Below are positions 44,394 to 55,968 of a DNA stretch of 64,000 nt, piece by piece. Below the pieces are notes generated by a model that worked only from the letters and a program-made list of their open reading frames with translations, was not told the origin of the DNA and ran no database searches. How positions within the stretch are numbered: position 1 is the first letter of the stretch; every line of letters starts with the position of its first letter. The translations under genes were made by a program, and so were the position numbers. This DNA is from Pollenia angustigena (Eukaryota > Arthropoda > Insecta > Diptera > Polleniidae), in assembly GCA_930367215.1 (NCBI GenBank), contig OV884060.1, positions 207,827,253-207,891,252 on the forward strand, in the 5' to 3' direction.

Positions 44394-46065
44394 ATTTTTT
44401 TAATCTATTTTCGTTAAAATATTAAGAATTATTATTTTTGGTAAAAATCCTAGGGAATTTCTCTGTTGCTTCTATGTTACATCACACTTAACCCAAAACT
44501 CCTTCTTTTAAATTTCCCTTAATAAAACAAAAAAAACCTTAATTAACCTCTCCCGTTTATGCAAGTAAAATAAAGTCTTAATAAGTGTAATTAAGTTAAA
44601 TTAAATTAAATATAAAACTCATACTCACACTTAAAATAAAGCTGAAATATAAACTTAATAAATTATACAAAAACTATAAAAGTTAAAAGTTTTAAACCCT
44701 AGACACGCAATCACGCAATTTTGAATATTATACATTTTTAAGAATTTTTGCAAAATGAAATTATAAACTTGAAAACCCCGCCCGCCACCAACCACCAGCA
44801 AACACAATTTTCGCCCAACCAGCCAAATCATGCAAATGACTTGCAAAAGTGTAAAATTATGTGAAAATATTGAACCTTTTGCTTTCCTTCTCTGGTCACA
44901 AATTCATTACAAATTCATGGCGAAGTCAAAGGACATTATTAACTGAAAATAACCATATTTATCGAAATTGAAACAAAAAACAAATGGTGTTTAAAGGTCC
45001 TTAACGGTTTAACGAGTTTCCGGTTTTTATTGTTTTTTTTTTATATTCTTATTATTTTTCGTGGTGTTCTGTAACCAACCCTTCCATATTTTATTTAATT
45101 TTTTAAAATAATGGTGGCCAAAGAAAATGAGTGGTGGATGAACGAATGGCGTTAAATGTTTTTTTAAGCCATTAATTTTTTTTAAGAAAAATTTTAAACT
45201 GGAAAACAATTAAAAATATTTAATTTATGTTTTTTTAAGAGTATGATTGTGTGTGTGAATGTAATTAAAAGCGATGCTGGTTGTTGGAAAAATAATTTTT
45301 TTTTTATTTCTCTCTACACATTCTAAAAAGTGGTAGAAGTTTTAAATGGTAGATTGTCTTATCGACCCTATTAAAAACGTTTCAAAAACGTTTAACTTAA
45401 ATATAGGAAATTCCAGCATTAACGTACTTTTAATCTAAAACAGAGAAGAAAAAGAGGGAACTCTTTCAAAGTAAAAAGTTTTTTTTTTATATAAATACAT
45501 TTTTTATGAAAAACAATCTTCTTGGTTTAAATGTTCTTTTTAGCAAATAGAATATGGGAATTATTTATTTTGCATATACTTTTTTAATTAATTAAACATT
45601 TTATCGAATGTGTTTCTATCATTCGAATTTCAAAAATATAAAGCTCAATATTTCACCTACTTTTTTTGTGAAAAAAACTATCTCTGTTCGAAAATATTAG
45701 TTTTTTGTAGAAAAATATATCGTAGTACAAAAATATTATTTTTGTGATAAAAATAGCATTTTATGCAAAAACAAGCTGAATTCGTTCGACTTATCCTATA
45801 AAAAGGTTTACAGAATTTTCATTAAGTTTTCTACATCAATACTTACTAGTGTTTGCCCAGTGGGCGAAATTCGACTATAACTACTTACGCAAATTTGAAG
45901 AAAACATACATTAAAGTATAAATGAATTGACATGTTTTAAGCATTTGGTTTCTTTTCATTTAAGTGGATCGATTTGGCGAGGGACTGACCTCCGATCCAT
46001 ATTTTATCTTCCACTCAAGCCTGTGAATGTTAAATTTAATTTTGAAAGTTCAATAATATAAAAAA
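44394..46065. other. No gene seen
   Basis: AT-rich non-coding DNA with a C-rich stretch (CCCCGCCCGCCACCAACC) near 44777. No repeat ends were recognised. Confidence 0.4.
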
Positions 46066-46069
46066 AACA

Positions 46070-47060
46070 AAAAGTACCAATTAAAAAAACAAAAAGGTAC
46101 CAAAAGGACTCCTCTTTTAGTTTTTCAATTACTCTGGACTCTGCATATGGAATTTTATGTTTCTAGGTTCGGTATTAAAAAAAAAATTCAAAAAAAAAAC
46201 GAAAAGTGAAAAAAGATCAATTTTACAGATACTTATTCACTTGGAAGTATCAATTGAAGAGCAAAAAAGTACCAAAAAGTTCCTTCTTATAAATTCATAT
46301 CTACTCAGGATATTGCATGTTTATTTTTATGTTTCTAGGTCCAATATTAACGAAAATTCAAAAAGTACCAATTGTAGAACGAAAAAGTATCATAAACTCC
46401 CACTAACATATTCTTATTCACCAATTGAAAAACAAAAACGTTCCCTTTTATAAATTATCAACCAGTCAGGCTATTTCATGTTAAATTTAATATTTCTAGG
46501 TCCAATACTAACGGAAATTTAAAAAGTACCAACTGAATAACAAAAAAGTACCAAAAAGTTCGTTCTTATAGATTCTAATCTAATCAGGGCCTTGCATGTT
46601 TAATTTCATGTTTCCTGGTCCAATACTAAAGGAATTTCAAAAAGTACCAATTGTAGAGCGAAAATGTTCCATAAACCCCAACTTACATATTTTTATTCAT
46701 CAATTAAAGAACAAAACAATAACAAAAGGTTACCCCTTACAGTTTCTTATCCACTCAGAGCTTCGCATGTTTAATTTTATGTTTCTATTAACGCAAAGTC
46801 AAAAAGTACCAGCTGATGAACAAAAGAAAGTACCAGGAAGTTACTTTTTATAGATGCTCATCCACCCAGGACCATCCACGTTTCTTTTATATTCTTGTTC
46901 CAATACTTACGAAAATTCAAAAAGCACCATTTGAAGAACAAAAAAGTACCAAAATTTTTCATCTTATAGGTTCTCATTCACTCAGGACCCTGCAAATATA
47001 ATTTTATATTTCTATGTTCGATATTATAGAAAATGTAAAAATTAACACATGCAGCTTGGA
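46070..47060. repeat. Irregular tandem array, unit about 115-170 bp
   Basis: The phrase TTTATGTTTCTAGGTCCAAT (with variants) recurs at about 46166, 46338, 46499, 46617, 46790, 46897 and 47015. It alternates with AAAAAGTACCAATTGAAGAA and ATCCACTCAGG. Steps vary from about 110 to 172 bp. Short open frames across it repeat the same peptide pieces and are not genes. Confidence 0.85.
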
Positions 47061-47394
47061 AAAGTAAAAGAAGAAATTAAATTTCCTGTATTTCCCCTTT
47101 TTGATACTTTTTTACTCCCCATTGAGGTATCAAAAACTTCAATATTGTAGTGGGAGCCCATAATTTTATATATATTTGTTAATGGAGAAAAATGTTTTGT
47201 AAAAACTGTACCAAAAATAGGTACGATTTCTACCCCTTAAGCGATCAAATTCGAAAAAGTACCAAATTTATATTTGTATTTTTTCGATAAGTTACGAATT
47301 TGGTTTAATCGTTATTTCTATGTTTGTTGGTTTGAAAGTTAGATGAGGCGACAAAAGTACCAGACACCTGCCCGCTTAGTTTTCTAATGAAAAA

Positions 47395-47575
47395 CGATAA
47401 GTATTAGTTTTGTTTTTCACATTTAGTTTTGGAAATATGAAGTTCCCGAAATTACCCGTTTTTACCCCCTCTGACTTTAATAAAAATATATGTATATCAT
47501 ACACTTCTGTAAGTAAATACCTTTCAAATGGTGTATTTTTTCAAATCGGTTGACAAACACAGGAGGGAAGTGCTC
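47395..47575 (+). repeat. Dispersed repeat shared with 58085-58262
   Basis: Shared phrases in the same order: TTAGTTTTGGA, ATATGA(A/G)G, TTTTTACCC, GACTTTAATAAA (or GATTTTAATAAA), AGTAAATACCTTTCAAA and GACAAACACAGGAGGGAAGT. It is non-coding. No ends were identified. Confidence 0.7.
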
Positions 47576-47601
47576 TTAACTGTTTTGCTTTTGCCGATTT
47601 A

Positions 47602-48881
47602 TAAAGGGTGGTTAAATTGTAAGGGCCGATGTTGAATGTGAACCACACCTAAACGCCAAGTTTTTTTCCAAATTTTATTTGACATTTCTCTATTTCAGAC
47701 TTACTCAATTTGAAGAGATACACAATCCAACAACGTGTTAAAGCTATCCAGACTTATTATGAAAATGGGCGTTCAAATCAAAATGCATATCGTGCACTTC
47801 GTGATTTTTTTGGTCAAATCGTGGCAAAAATCGTGGAAAAATTCGAGCAAACCGGGTCTGTAGAAGATGTGAGAACACCAGTGCATGCTCGTACAGCTCG
47901 TACTGCAGGAAATATTGCTGCTGTTCGCGATAGTGTGGCTGAAGAGCCGTCCACCTCAACTCGTCGTCGTGCCCAACAATTGCACCTCTCACGCTCGTCG
48001 TTGATGAACATTATGCATAAAGACTTGCATTTACACGCTTACAAGGTGCAATTGGCTCAAGAACTAAAGCCTCTTGACCATTCCAAACGTCGTGAATGGG
48101 CAGAATGGTGGCAAGAAATGGCAACAGTGGATGATAAATTTTCGAAGAAAATCATCTTCAGTGATGAGGCACATTTTCAGCTCAGTGGATTCGTCAATAA
48201 ACAGAATTGCCGCATTTGGGCAAATGAGAATCCAAGAGTGATTGTCGAAAAACCAATGCACCCACAAAGAGTGACTGTTTGGTGCGGTTTATGGGCTGGC
48301 GGCATCATGGGGCCGTATTTTTTCCGAAATGAGGCCGGTCAGGCAGTTACTGTGAATGGTGTTCGCTATCGTGAGATGATAACGAACTTTTTATGGCCCG
48401 AATTGGAAGATATGGATGTGGACGATATGTGGTTTCAGCAGGACGGTGCCACTTGCCACACAGCTAACGAAACAATGGCTCTTTTGCGCAACAAATTCAA
48501 TGGCCGTGTTATCTCACGTAATGGCGATGTCAATTGGCCGCCAAGATCATGTGATTTGACACCGTTGGACTTTTTTCTTTGGGGTTATTTGAAAGAAAAG
48601 GTGTACGTCGATAAGCCAGCAACAATTCAAGAGCTAAAGGATGAGATAATTCGGCACATTAACGGCATAGAACCTCCATTATGCCTCAGGGTCATCGGAA
48701 ATTTGGACTATCGGATGGAGGTGTGCCGCCGTGGTCGCGGCACCCATTTGGCCGATATTTTGTTCCATACATAATTGAGTAATACCAATATATCATGATA
48801 AAATAAAATTACAATAATTTCCTAAATAGTTTGTGTTTTATTCAAAATCAACATCGGCCCTTGAAACTTAACCACCCTTTA
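47602..48881 (+). mobile_element. Mariner (DD41D/rosa-type) copy 2, complete ends
   Basis: The 1280-bp element has inverted ends TAAAGGGTGGTTAAATTGTA and the inverse of TAAAGGGTGGTTAAGTTTCA, both leading into AGGGCCGATGTTGA, with TA on each side (47600-47601, 48882-48883). The length is typical of mariner elements. It carries a single long frame. It has intact ends but a defective coding region (see the transposase entry), so it could be moved only by a transposase made elsewhere. Confidence 0.93.
47710..48774 (+). pseudogene. Mariner DD41D transposase, open but without start codon
   Basis: A stop-free frame of 354 codons to TAA at 48774. The N-terminal helix-turn-helix region spans residues about 5-110. 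The catalytic residues are D152 (IIFSDEAHF), D245 (WFQQDGATCH) and D287 (CDLTPLDFFLWGYL), with 41 residues between the last two. That spacing defines the DD41D (rosa) group described from tephritid flies. The frame opens at TTG: aligned to copy 1, seven bases including the ATG are missing, and 21 bases (FDRPNVRT region) are lost near residue 37. The first in-frame ATG is at 48004 (residue 99), past most of the DNA-binding domain. A functional product is therefore unlikely. Confidence 0.93.
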
Positions 48882-49045
48882 TATAGATACTAAAGGTTTT
48901 TGTTTGTTAAACCTTTTATAAACCTGTGTTATTTTTTATGAATAAGAATATTTCTTCCACCAAATTTGATTTTTTATTTCAATAAAACATTTTGCAGAAA
49001 AAGTATATTTTTGCAAACAGATAGTCCTCAGCCAATCCTTTTGTT

Positions 49046-49338
49046 CAGGGCTGTGGAGTGGAATCGTTAAAATTGTGTAAGTCCAACTCCGCCTCCAACT
49101 CCTACTTTTACATTAATGCTAAATGTTTATGACTTAAAACCCTTTAATTTTCAAATCGATATATAATTAATTTTGCATCACCAATTTCGAAGAGTTTTTA
49201 TTTTGGAAAATATTAGAGAATTTTTATTAATTTTTTTATGGCGAAAAATTTTGGATTCGGAGTCGCGGGTTTTTGTGGATACATCAACTCCAACTCAAGT
49301 ACAAGAACCTCAACTCCGACACCGCCTCCACAGCTCTG
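49046..49338. mobile_element. hAT-type MITE with CAGGGCTGTGGAG ends
   Basis: CAGGGCTGTGGAGTGGAATC at the left and the inverse of CAGAGCTGTGGAGGCGGTGT at the right. The flanking 8-mers are CTTTTGTT and CTTTTTTT (7/8). The interior carries ACTCCGCCTCCAACTCC-type repeats on both sides. Ends of this form are known from widespread hAT families. It is 293 bp and non-coding. Confidence 0.85.
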
Positions 49339-51630
49339 CTTTTTTTAATGGAAAAATATATATTTTCAAAAAAAAACTATACTGCTTTTCAATAAAAGTC
49401 AAATAATTTAAACAAAAAGATACAATAGATTTAAGTTTCTGCTCCCAAGCCAACAACAAAATTTCTAATGAGATTAAATAGTTAAAGTTATTAAAGTACC
49501 TCATTCAGAAAGAAGGAATGAATACATATTTATTTAATTAACTGCCTTAATTAAACCCAACTACTAGATATAATTTTAATTTGAAATTAGGGTTGAAGTT
49601 TATCTCACTGTATTCGTTTAGAAGTCTGCTCATACAAACAAACATACATTCAAAAATAAAACATTTCAAGCAAAAACTAAAATATTCCATTGAAAAGTTG
49701 AGAAGAAAAAGAAAAAAAGAATTGTTTAAAATAGCAGCTACATTTAAGACCTTGGATTCTGAAAAAGGGGCTTTCAAGCTACAAACGCATTTTTTGAAAT
49801 TCTAAGTAAAACAAAAATAAAAACTATTAAAATGTTTCTAATGAACATGACAAAAAAAAAATTTTTTTTTTTTTTTTTTTTATTAATGCGCCATGAATAA
49901 TTTATGAGAGTTTTTCTTTTCGGTGTCCGGTTTCCAAAAGAAAAACTAATTATTCTTTATTTTTATCCGAAAAGTGGTGGCAATGAGGCCGGCCTATGCC
50001 ATGTATGTCTGTGTCTACATGTCATTTATGTTTGGTGGTAATTAAATTGAATTTTGTTAGAAAAATTACATGTTTGAAGGGCTTTTCTAAATTAAATTAT
50101 TATTTCATTTTGAAGTAGATCTTTCAATTTATTGAAAATGTTGGGGGGAGGCAATAAAGAAATGGATGTTCAAGTACTACTGAGTATTTATAATAATTAC
50201 ATGCTGGTTGTTTAATGGCTTGTATTTAAGTGTAATATAATAATTAAAATTTAAATGATTTGACCCAGTGTTCGTGATATTTAATAAACGTAAATTGAAT
50301 TTCGACTTACTCTGATTTCAATATGCATTTGGGACACATGGGAAATTTCTGAAAGTACAAATGAAAAACTTACTGAATATTGTAGAATAGGACAGGCTTA
50401 CGAAATTCTAAAAAGGTCGAAACCCTGGGACTGATTTTCTAACCGTTTGAGTTGCACTAAAACCGAATCAGTTACTCAGAATTTATCTATCGCGACAGGT
50501 CTGTGAAATATCTTTGCTTAACGTTTAAAAAAAAACCCTGCTTTTCGCCATATTTGAGACGTTATAACTACGCGCAATGCATCTTTATTTATAAAACCTG
50601 ATATGTCGTCCTGATATGTCTTACCAATTACCTTTAAAATAAATGTTTAACCTTCGTGTTATCTTGTTCCTTTTCTGAGATATCTCTACCTGAAGTTTGA
50701 AAATTCCAGGTTTTCGCTATTTTCATGGTATTTTCGTTATTTTCTTTTTTATAATTTTGACTAACTGCCTTTTCACTAAATGCAAAAGAACTACATGTAA
50801 AACAAAAACAAGTTCTCAAAAATTTGTTTTTGTTTTAAATATATTTGTGCGACAGGATCAGTTCTTTCGACATAGTGGAATTGGCAGTTAATGTATCCAA
50901 AAAGATTTTTCAAAGTTCAAAAAGTTTGGGGTCATTTTTACCCCAAGAGCATTTATGGGTTAATCACTATTTTTGCAGTGTTTTCTCCTTATATGACTTT
51001 AGGGTATATTTTTCTCCAGTTTCATAAAAATCGGCACAAAAATAAATAATATTGCACTATCTTTCGCTTAAAAATTTCAAATACATATCGCTCATTTGCT
51101 GCAAGACCGGCATAGCTCAAAAAAAATCCATTTCGAAATAAACGCATTTAAAGTTTTTGATTTGTTCTAACTACTAAGAAAAAAGAAGACGCATTCTCTT
51201 CAAACTGGGAAAGTATAAAAGATATAAAGATGAATTTAATATACAATATAAAGAAAAACAAAGACAACAATTCTTCATCTCTAACTCCAAAATTTCATTT
51301 TTTGAGTTATGCCGGGTTAATGATTTCCAGTTTTAGTAAAACCTCCAGAGCTCATTTGAAATTAACTGGACTATAATATTCTGAATATGTTTTACTTAAA
51401 ATTACTGAGTGATCGCACTGATGATATTTTGTATTAAACTGACTCCGAATCGTCATTACTGTAATGCTGATGTGTCATCCCATTGATGACATAATTTCGC
51501 TTGACCGTTTTTTATGAAATTTTGCATGTGTGTTTGTTAGGTATGAGAATAGGTCGTAAAGTATATTTCATATCGCTAGAGGACAAGAAGGGTAATAGCT
51601 CCCTATTATTATCTTTTAGGGCGTGAAATA
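49339..51630. other. No gene seen
   Basis: AT-rich DNA with a 9-A/20-T junction near 49853-49881. ATG frames such as 50697-50891 lack recognisable domains. No repeat ends were identified. Confidence 0.4.
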
Positions 51631-51812
51631 TGGCAAGAGGGGTAAAAGCTTCCCCTCCCTATATCTTCATAACTAATCAACCGGTTTTCTTAAAATTTGG
51701 CACGCAGATACTGTAACCTCTGAAAGAAAATAGGGAATAGGGCAAGAGGGGTTAAAGGTCCCCCTACCTATATCTTCTTAACTAATCAACCTGTTTTCTT
51801 AAAACTTGGCAT
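51630..51812 (+). repeat. Two-copy 110-bp tandem repeat
   Basis: GGCAAGAGGGGTAAAAGCTT...TTAAAATTTGGCA at 51632 is repeated at about 51742 as GGCAAGAGGGGTTAAAGGTC...TTAAAACTTGGCA. It directly abuts the element at 51814. Confidence 0.85.
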
Positions 51813-51813
51813 A

Positions 51814-52436
51814 AGGCGGGTTAATTTTTTTTTTTTTTTGATTAAGCGTATAGAAAAAACGTAATCTATAGGTGATTCTGAGAAATTTTGTTCAAGAGAC
51901 CATAGCTCTTAGTCGGGTTTGGAGCCGCCCAAAATTTCAAAATAGATATTTTTCCATATTTTAATAAATTCTGAATTTTCTTCGATTTTTTTGAGTTTTT
52001 TTTCAGATTATGAAAGTTCAGATAATTTCCAACAACTTTTATTACGATCAATTTTTTGTTTTCGAACTCTTTTTTGTAGGAAAATCGATCGAAGAAAATT
52101 CAGAAATTATTAGTTAAAAGTTCATTTTAGGCTATTTTTCGACAAAACATTCCTAATATCTCTACTAAAAAAAAATATTGGTTTCAATACAGATTTTGAA
52201 AGGTGATAAAAATACCTTTTAAACAAGCCCACATTGAGAAATCTACTACAATTCTATCCAATTTAATTAAATTATTCTATGTATATATGGAAAAATATCT
52301 ATTTTGAAATTTTGGGGGGCTTCAAACCCGACTTAGAAATATGGTCTCATGAGCAAAATTTCTCAGAATCACCTATAGATTACGTTTTTGCTATACGCTT
52401 CATCAAAAAAATCGTTCCGTACAATTTGACCTGCCC
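51814..52436. mobile_element. TIR element with about 150-bp arms, TA target site
   Basis: The arms 51814-51965 and about 52270-52436 are inverted. Both carry AATCTATAGGTGATTCTGAG, CCATA, GTCGGGTTT and CAAAATTTCAAAATAGATAT. TA borders both ends (51812-51813, 52437-52438). It is 623 bp and non-coding. The long arms suggest a Tc1/mariner-like or other TA-targeting family. Confidence 0.83.
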
Positions 52437-53329
52437 TAATATATATACATATATAGGTTTTTAGGTACATTTTTGTAAAAAATAGTACATACACTGATAG
52501 AAAAGGCATCATGACGCTGATGTATTTTGACATTAGTACTATGACAAGTGTCTTCGTTTTTGACCCCATGACACTTTTCATCATGGTGATGTCAACCTTA
52601 ACATCACTTGGCCAAAGTGTCATCAGGGTAAATATGAAATTATGTTATCAATGCGATGACACATCGTCATCACAGAAAGGACGAACATGACTTCAGTGCG
52701 ATGACGCAGTAACATCGGAGAAAGGACACATTAGCATCAATTTAATGACAGTTTGTTTTTAAGTCAAAGTGAGAGTATATTATTATTTACTTACCCATTA
52801 CATATGTTTTATTCACGTTTGTTGAATTACGACCTTTGTTTACAGCAGAACTCTCAATAATAAGACAGCAGCACCAGCACCATGCCCCATATGGTTTTTG
52901 TTATTAATGTACTTTAAAATTCGATGTATTTAACTAAATAATTTAAAAAAATAGATTATAGGAATTTTTGCTTCTTATAATACATTGTAATCATGAAAAT
53001 AATGTTAATAATATACAAAATGTGGCATCGAATTGCTGTCACTATAGTCATAAAATAGATGACACGTAAATAATTACAAAATTGTACGAAGACGCTAGTC
53101 ATTGGATTGATGTTACTTTTGGCATCATTGATGCCATTTGATGTCACAATTCTGATGTTAGGGCATCACCAATGTGAAGATCAGTGTTACCGTTATGCGA
53201 CTAAAGTCGCATTTTTGCCCCTTTTTGACTGCCGTGCCACTTTTTTGGCCCCTTTTTTTTAAATCCCCTTTTGTATCATTTAGTAGTTTTTTGTGCCCCT
53301 TTTGCCCCTTTTAATATTACGATAAGAGA

Positions 53330-53760
53330 CTAAGTTCATTTAAAGTTTTAGATCCAGTATTTATTAATTAAGCTGAAGACACAAATTTTTTTGAAATTGT
53401 TTCCGTTTTTATTGATATAATTACTAGCCCAGAGGATTTTGTTAAAAAGTTTAAACTATTAGAAAACAGATCAAGCGATAAAAGCTATGAAGCAGTTTTT
53501 AAAATATCTAAGCCTGAAACATTTTTGTACGAAATTAGCAATTTAGAAAACTGGGTGACAATTTATATCCAAACTTGTATAAATTTGATTCGTATGTTTT
53601 TACTTTACCACATAGTAGTGCATCCGCTTAGCGGATTTTTTCTAAGTTAGCATTAAAAATAAATTGTCAAATAGACTGAAAGTATTTACCTGTCAGTATA
53701 TGTTATCCGTTTTAAATTTGTATCAAAATAACTTGAAAGATTGGATTCCAAGTGAGTAAA
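53330..53760 (+). pseudogene. hAT transposase remnant, dimerisation region
   Basis: The strand reads FEIVSVFIDIITSPEDFVKK and SDKSYEAVFKISKPETFLYE. After a frame change near 53568 it reads FVFTLPHSSASA, a stop, RIFSKLALK, which corresponds to the LPxSSASxERxFS block of the hAT C-terminal dimerisation domain. Remains of the following residues (KYLPVSICYP) agree. Only the last quarter of a transposase is present, with stops and a frameshift. In active elements this domain holds the multimer together at the transposon ends. Confidence 0.82.
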
Positions 53761-53828
53761 TAGACATAGATTTACGTTTTCAACAAAAACCTTTTATATG
53801 CTTTTTCCTCGAGGTTTTTTCGTAACTT

Positions 53829-53970
53829 ATAGAGCGTTCATCGATGTCGAACGAAGACTTCGTTCCTTAACTTACATGTTAAATAAACACAATATTTTAT
53901 GATTTGTTTTTGTTTTAAATGTAAGTTAAGCGAACGAAGTCTTCGTGCGGAAATAGATGAACAGGCAGTT
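53829..53970. mobile_element. Hairpin MITE, AACTGCCTGTTC family
   Basis: The arms share GTTCATC, CGAACGAAGACTTCGTTC and TTAACTTACAT, inverted around an AT-rich loop. The right terminus AACTGCCTGTTCATC (inverted) matches the ends of the element at 13348. It sits inside the hAT element. Confidence 0.8.
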
Positions 53971-54372
53971 AAATTTTTTGGTAAAAAAGTAAAATAATCC
54001 AAGTACCAATCATTTATGTACATATACCTTCATATATACATATGTCTATCTATTTAAATAGATAGTCTCAAATCATATTATGAATTATTTTTTGTTTTTG
54101 TAAGTAGTTTGTTTTGTAAGTAGTAGTTATTTTAAGCTCGTTCTCAGCGTTGCCAGAATGAAGATGTTATCTTATATTTGAAGATTTTTTGACCAAAATG
54201 ATTTAAAGATTTTTTTCACAAATTAAGATTTTTAACTTTAAGTTTGTTTGTACAAAATAAATATTTTTTTCACAGTTTCTTAAACAGTCAATTTTTAAAA
54301 CAAAAAGGTTTTGTATCAGCTTGTTGTTTATTGGTTTTTCAAAATGTATTTTATAAAAAATTGTGTATAAAT

Positions 54373-54912
54373 CAGTGTTCGAAAATAAACACTTAATATC
54401 GTTCTTTAATGTTCGGTTCGGTAGATTTGTGGAAAACACAAACGCTAATAGTGTTTGTGTAGAAATTCATTAAAAAAAAATAACCTTTCCCTGTTTGTCA
54501 TCTTTCGAACACAAAAATAATGCTGTTTTCATCATACTCAACAAATGATGAGAACATTAAATTCCGTTCGGTTTTTTTGAAAATCCACGAACTTCAATGT
54601 GTTCGGTTCGGCTCGTTAATGTTCGTCGCTTTTTGCTGATAAAAAAAAACAAACATTTTTTACAAAAACAAAATACACACACGAAAAAAACATTATAGAA
54701 AATTAAAATATAATGTTTTTCTACAGTATCACTACAATTGTTCTGTTTTTTAACGAAGAACCGAACATTATGTAATGTTCGGTTCTTTCTTGAAAATAGT
54801 TACGATCGGTATTAAGGTTTGTGTATGTTTACACAAACACTAAAAAAATAGATATCGTTCTTCGGTGTGTGAGCCGAACGCTAAATAATGTACTGTTTAT
54901 TTTCGAACACTG
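54373..54912. mobile_element. 540-bp hAT-like MITE, exact 8-bp duplication
   Basis: A perfect 19-bp inverted end CAGTGTTCGAAAATAAACA at both sides and GTATAAAT directly outside both ends (54365-54372, 54913-54920). The interior is rich in GTTCGGTTC motifs in both orientations. There is no coding content. It is the same family as 6017-6960. Confidence 0.96.
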
Positions 54913-55319
54913 GTATAAATATTAGGTGTTACAATTTAGATAGTTTCCATAATAAGAAGTGCATATCTTCTTATAAAAAATTAACAATTTTTACGTTTTT
55001 ACACACATATGTGTGTGTTTTTTTCCCAAACAATTTGTAATATATAATGTATTTTTTTAAGTATGAAGTTTATTTTTTGTTATTACGAGATTTTAATAAA
55101 AATAATTTAATAAGTACATATGTTTGTTTTTTTTTTTTTTTTTTTTTGGAAAATTTTCCTGTTTTTAAAGATGCCCCTTTTTTTCTCAGAATTCCCCTTT
55201 TTGTGACACTTTTTTTTGGAAAATCCCCTTTTTGTGCCCCTTTTTGAAAATTTTGAACGGTAACGCTGGTGAAGATGCATTTTTCTATCAGTGTATTAGT
55301 GAAAAAGGAGTATATTATT

Positions 55320-55885
55320 AATTTCAAAAGATTTTGTTATTCGTGCTTAATTCCCAGTTTTTATTCTTGATAAAAACACTTGAAATTTATTGTTGATGGG
55401 ATAAGCTATTCCTATGCATTTCACTGGTTGCTTAGGCCAGATCATCAGGAAACTTCATCCATAAAGATTTTAGAAAAACTAAAGATATTAAACCAAATAA
55501 AACTGTTAAACGTATAAGAATTATAGCAACAGTTCTACTTATAATAATATCAAAGTTTAAACAAAACACATCAACAATAAACAACAGAGGGGAATGTAAG
55601 ATGAGATAAACCCACTGTTTATTGTTGATGTGTTTTGTTTAAACTTTGATATTGTTACAAGTAGAACTGTTGCTATAATTCTTATACGTTTAACGGTTTT
55701 ATTTGGTTTAATATCTTTAGTTTTTCTAAAATCTTTATGGATGAAGCTTCCTAATGATTTGGCCTAAGCAACCAGTGAAATGCGCATAGGAATAGCTTAT
55801 CCCATCAACAATAAATTTCAAGTGTTTTTGTCAAGAATAAAAACTGGGAATTAAGCACTAATAACAAAATCTTTTGAAATTAAAA
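55320..55885. mobile_element. Repeat family B as a 565-bp palindrome
   Basis: Left arm about 55321-55590 and right arm about 55594-55884, near-perfect inverted copies, from TTTCAAAAGATTTTGTTATT to AACACATCAACAATAAACA, with almost no loop. It is non-coding and starts about 25 bp after the outer element at 55293. Confidence 0.88.
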
Positions 55886-55968
55886 TTTTGTATTCCCAAA
55901 AATTGAAATTACTTTTTGATAATAAAATTTTACATCTTAAAAAAAAAATAAAAAATAAGTCTCTTTGT

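Larger units (their letters stand above)
53182..55268 (+). mobile_element. hAT element with decayed transposase, exact 8-bp duplication
   Basis: The ends are CAGTGTTACCGTTATGCG and the inverse of CAGCGTTACCGTTCAAAA. GTGAAGAT flanks both ends exactly (53174-53181, 55269-55276). Subterminal TTTTTGCCCC and CCCCTTTTTG motifs repeat near both ends, as is usual for transposase binding in hAT elements. It carries a small MITE (53829-53970) and a 540-bp hAT-like MITE (54373-54912) as later insertions. Confidence 0.94.
52492..55293. mobile_element. Outer TIR element, CACTGATAGAAAA ends, TA target site
   Basis: CACTGATAGAAAAGGCATCA at the left and the inverse of CACTGATAGAAAAATGCATC at the right, with TA on each side. 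Without the hAT insertion it is about 700 bp. Its interior is rich in ATGAC/GATGTCA motifs. It is non-coding. Confidence 0.87.

Noticed and set aside
46157..47001. A family of small related proteins
   Set aside because: The frames restate the tandem array unit and change frame between units.
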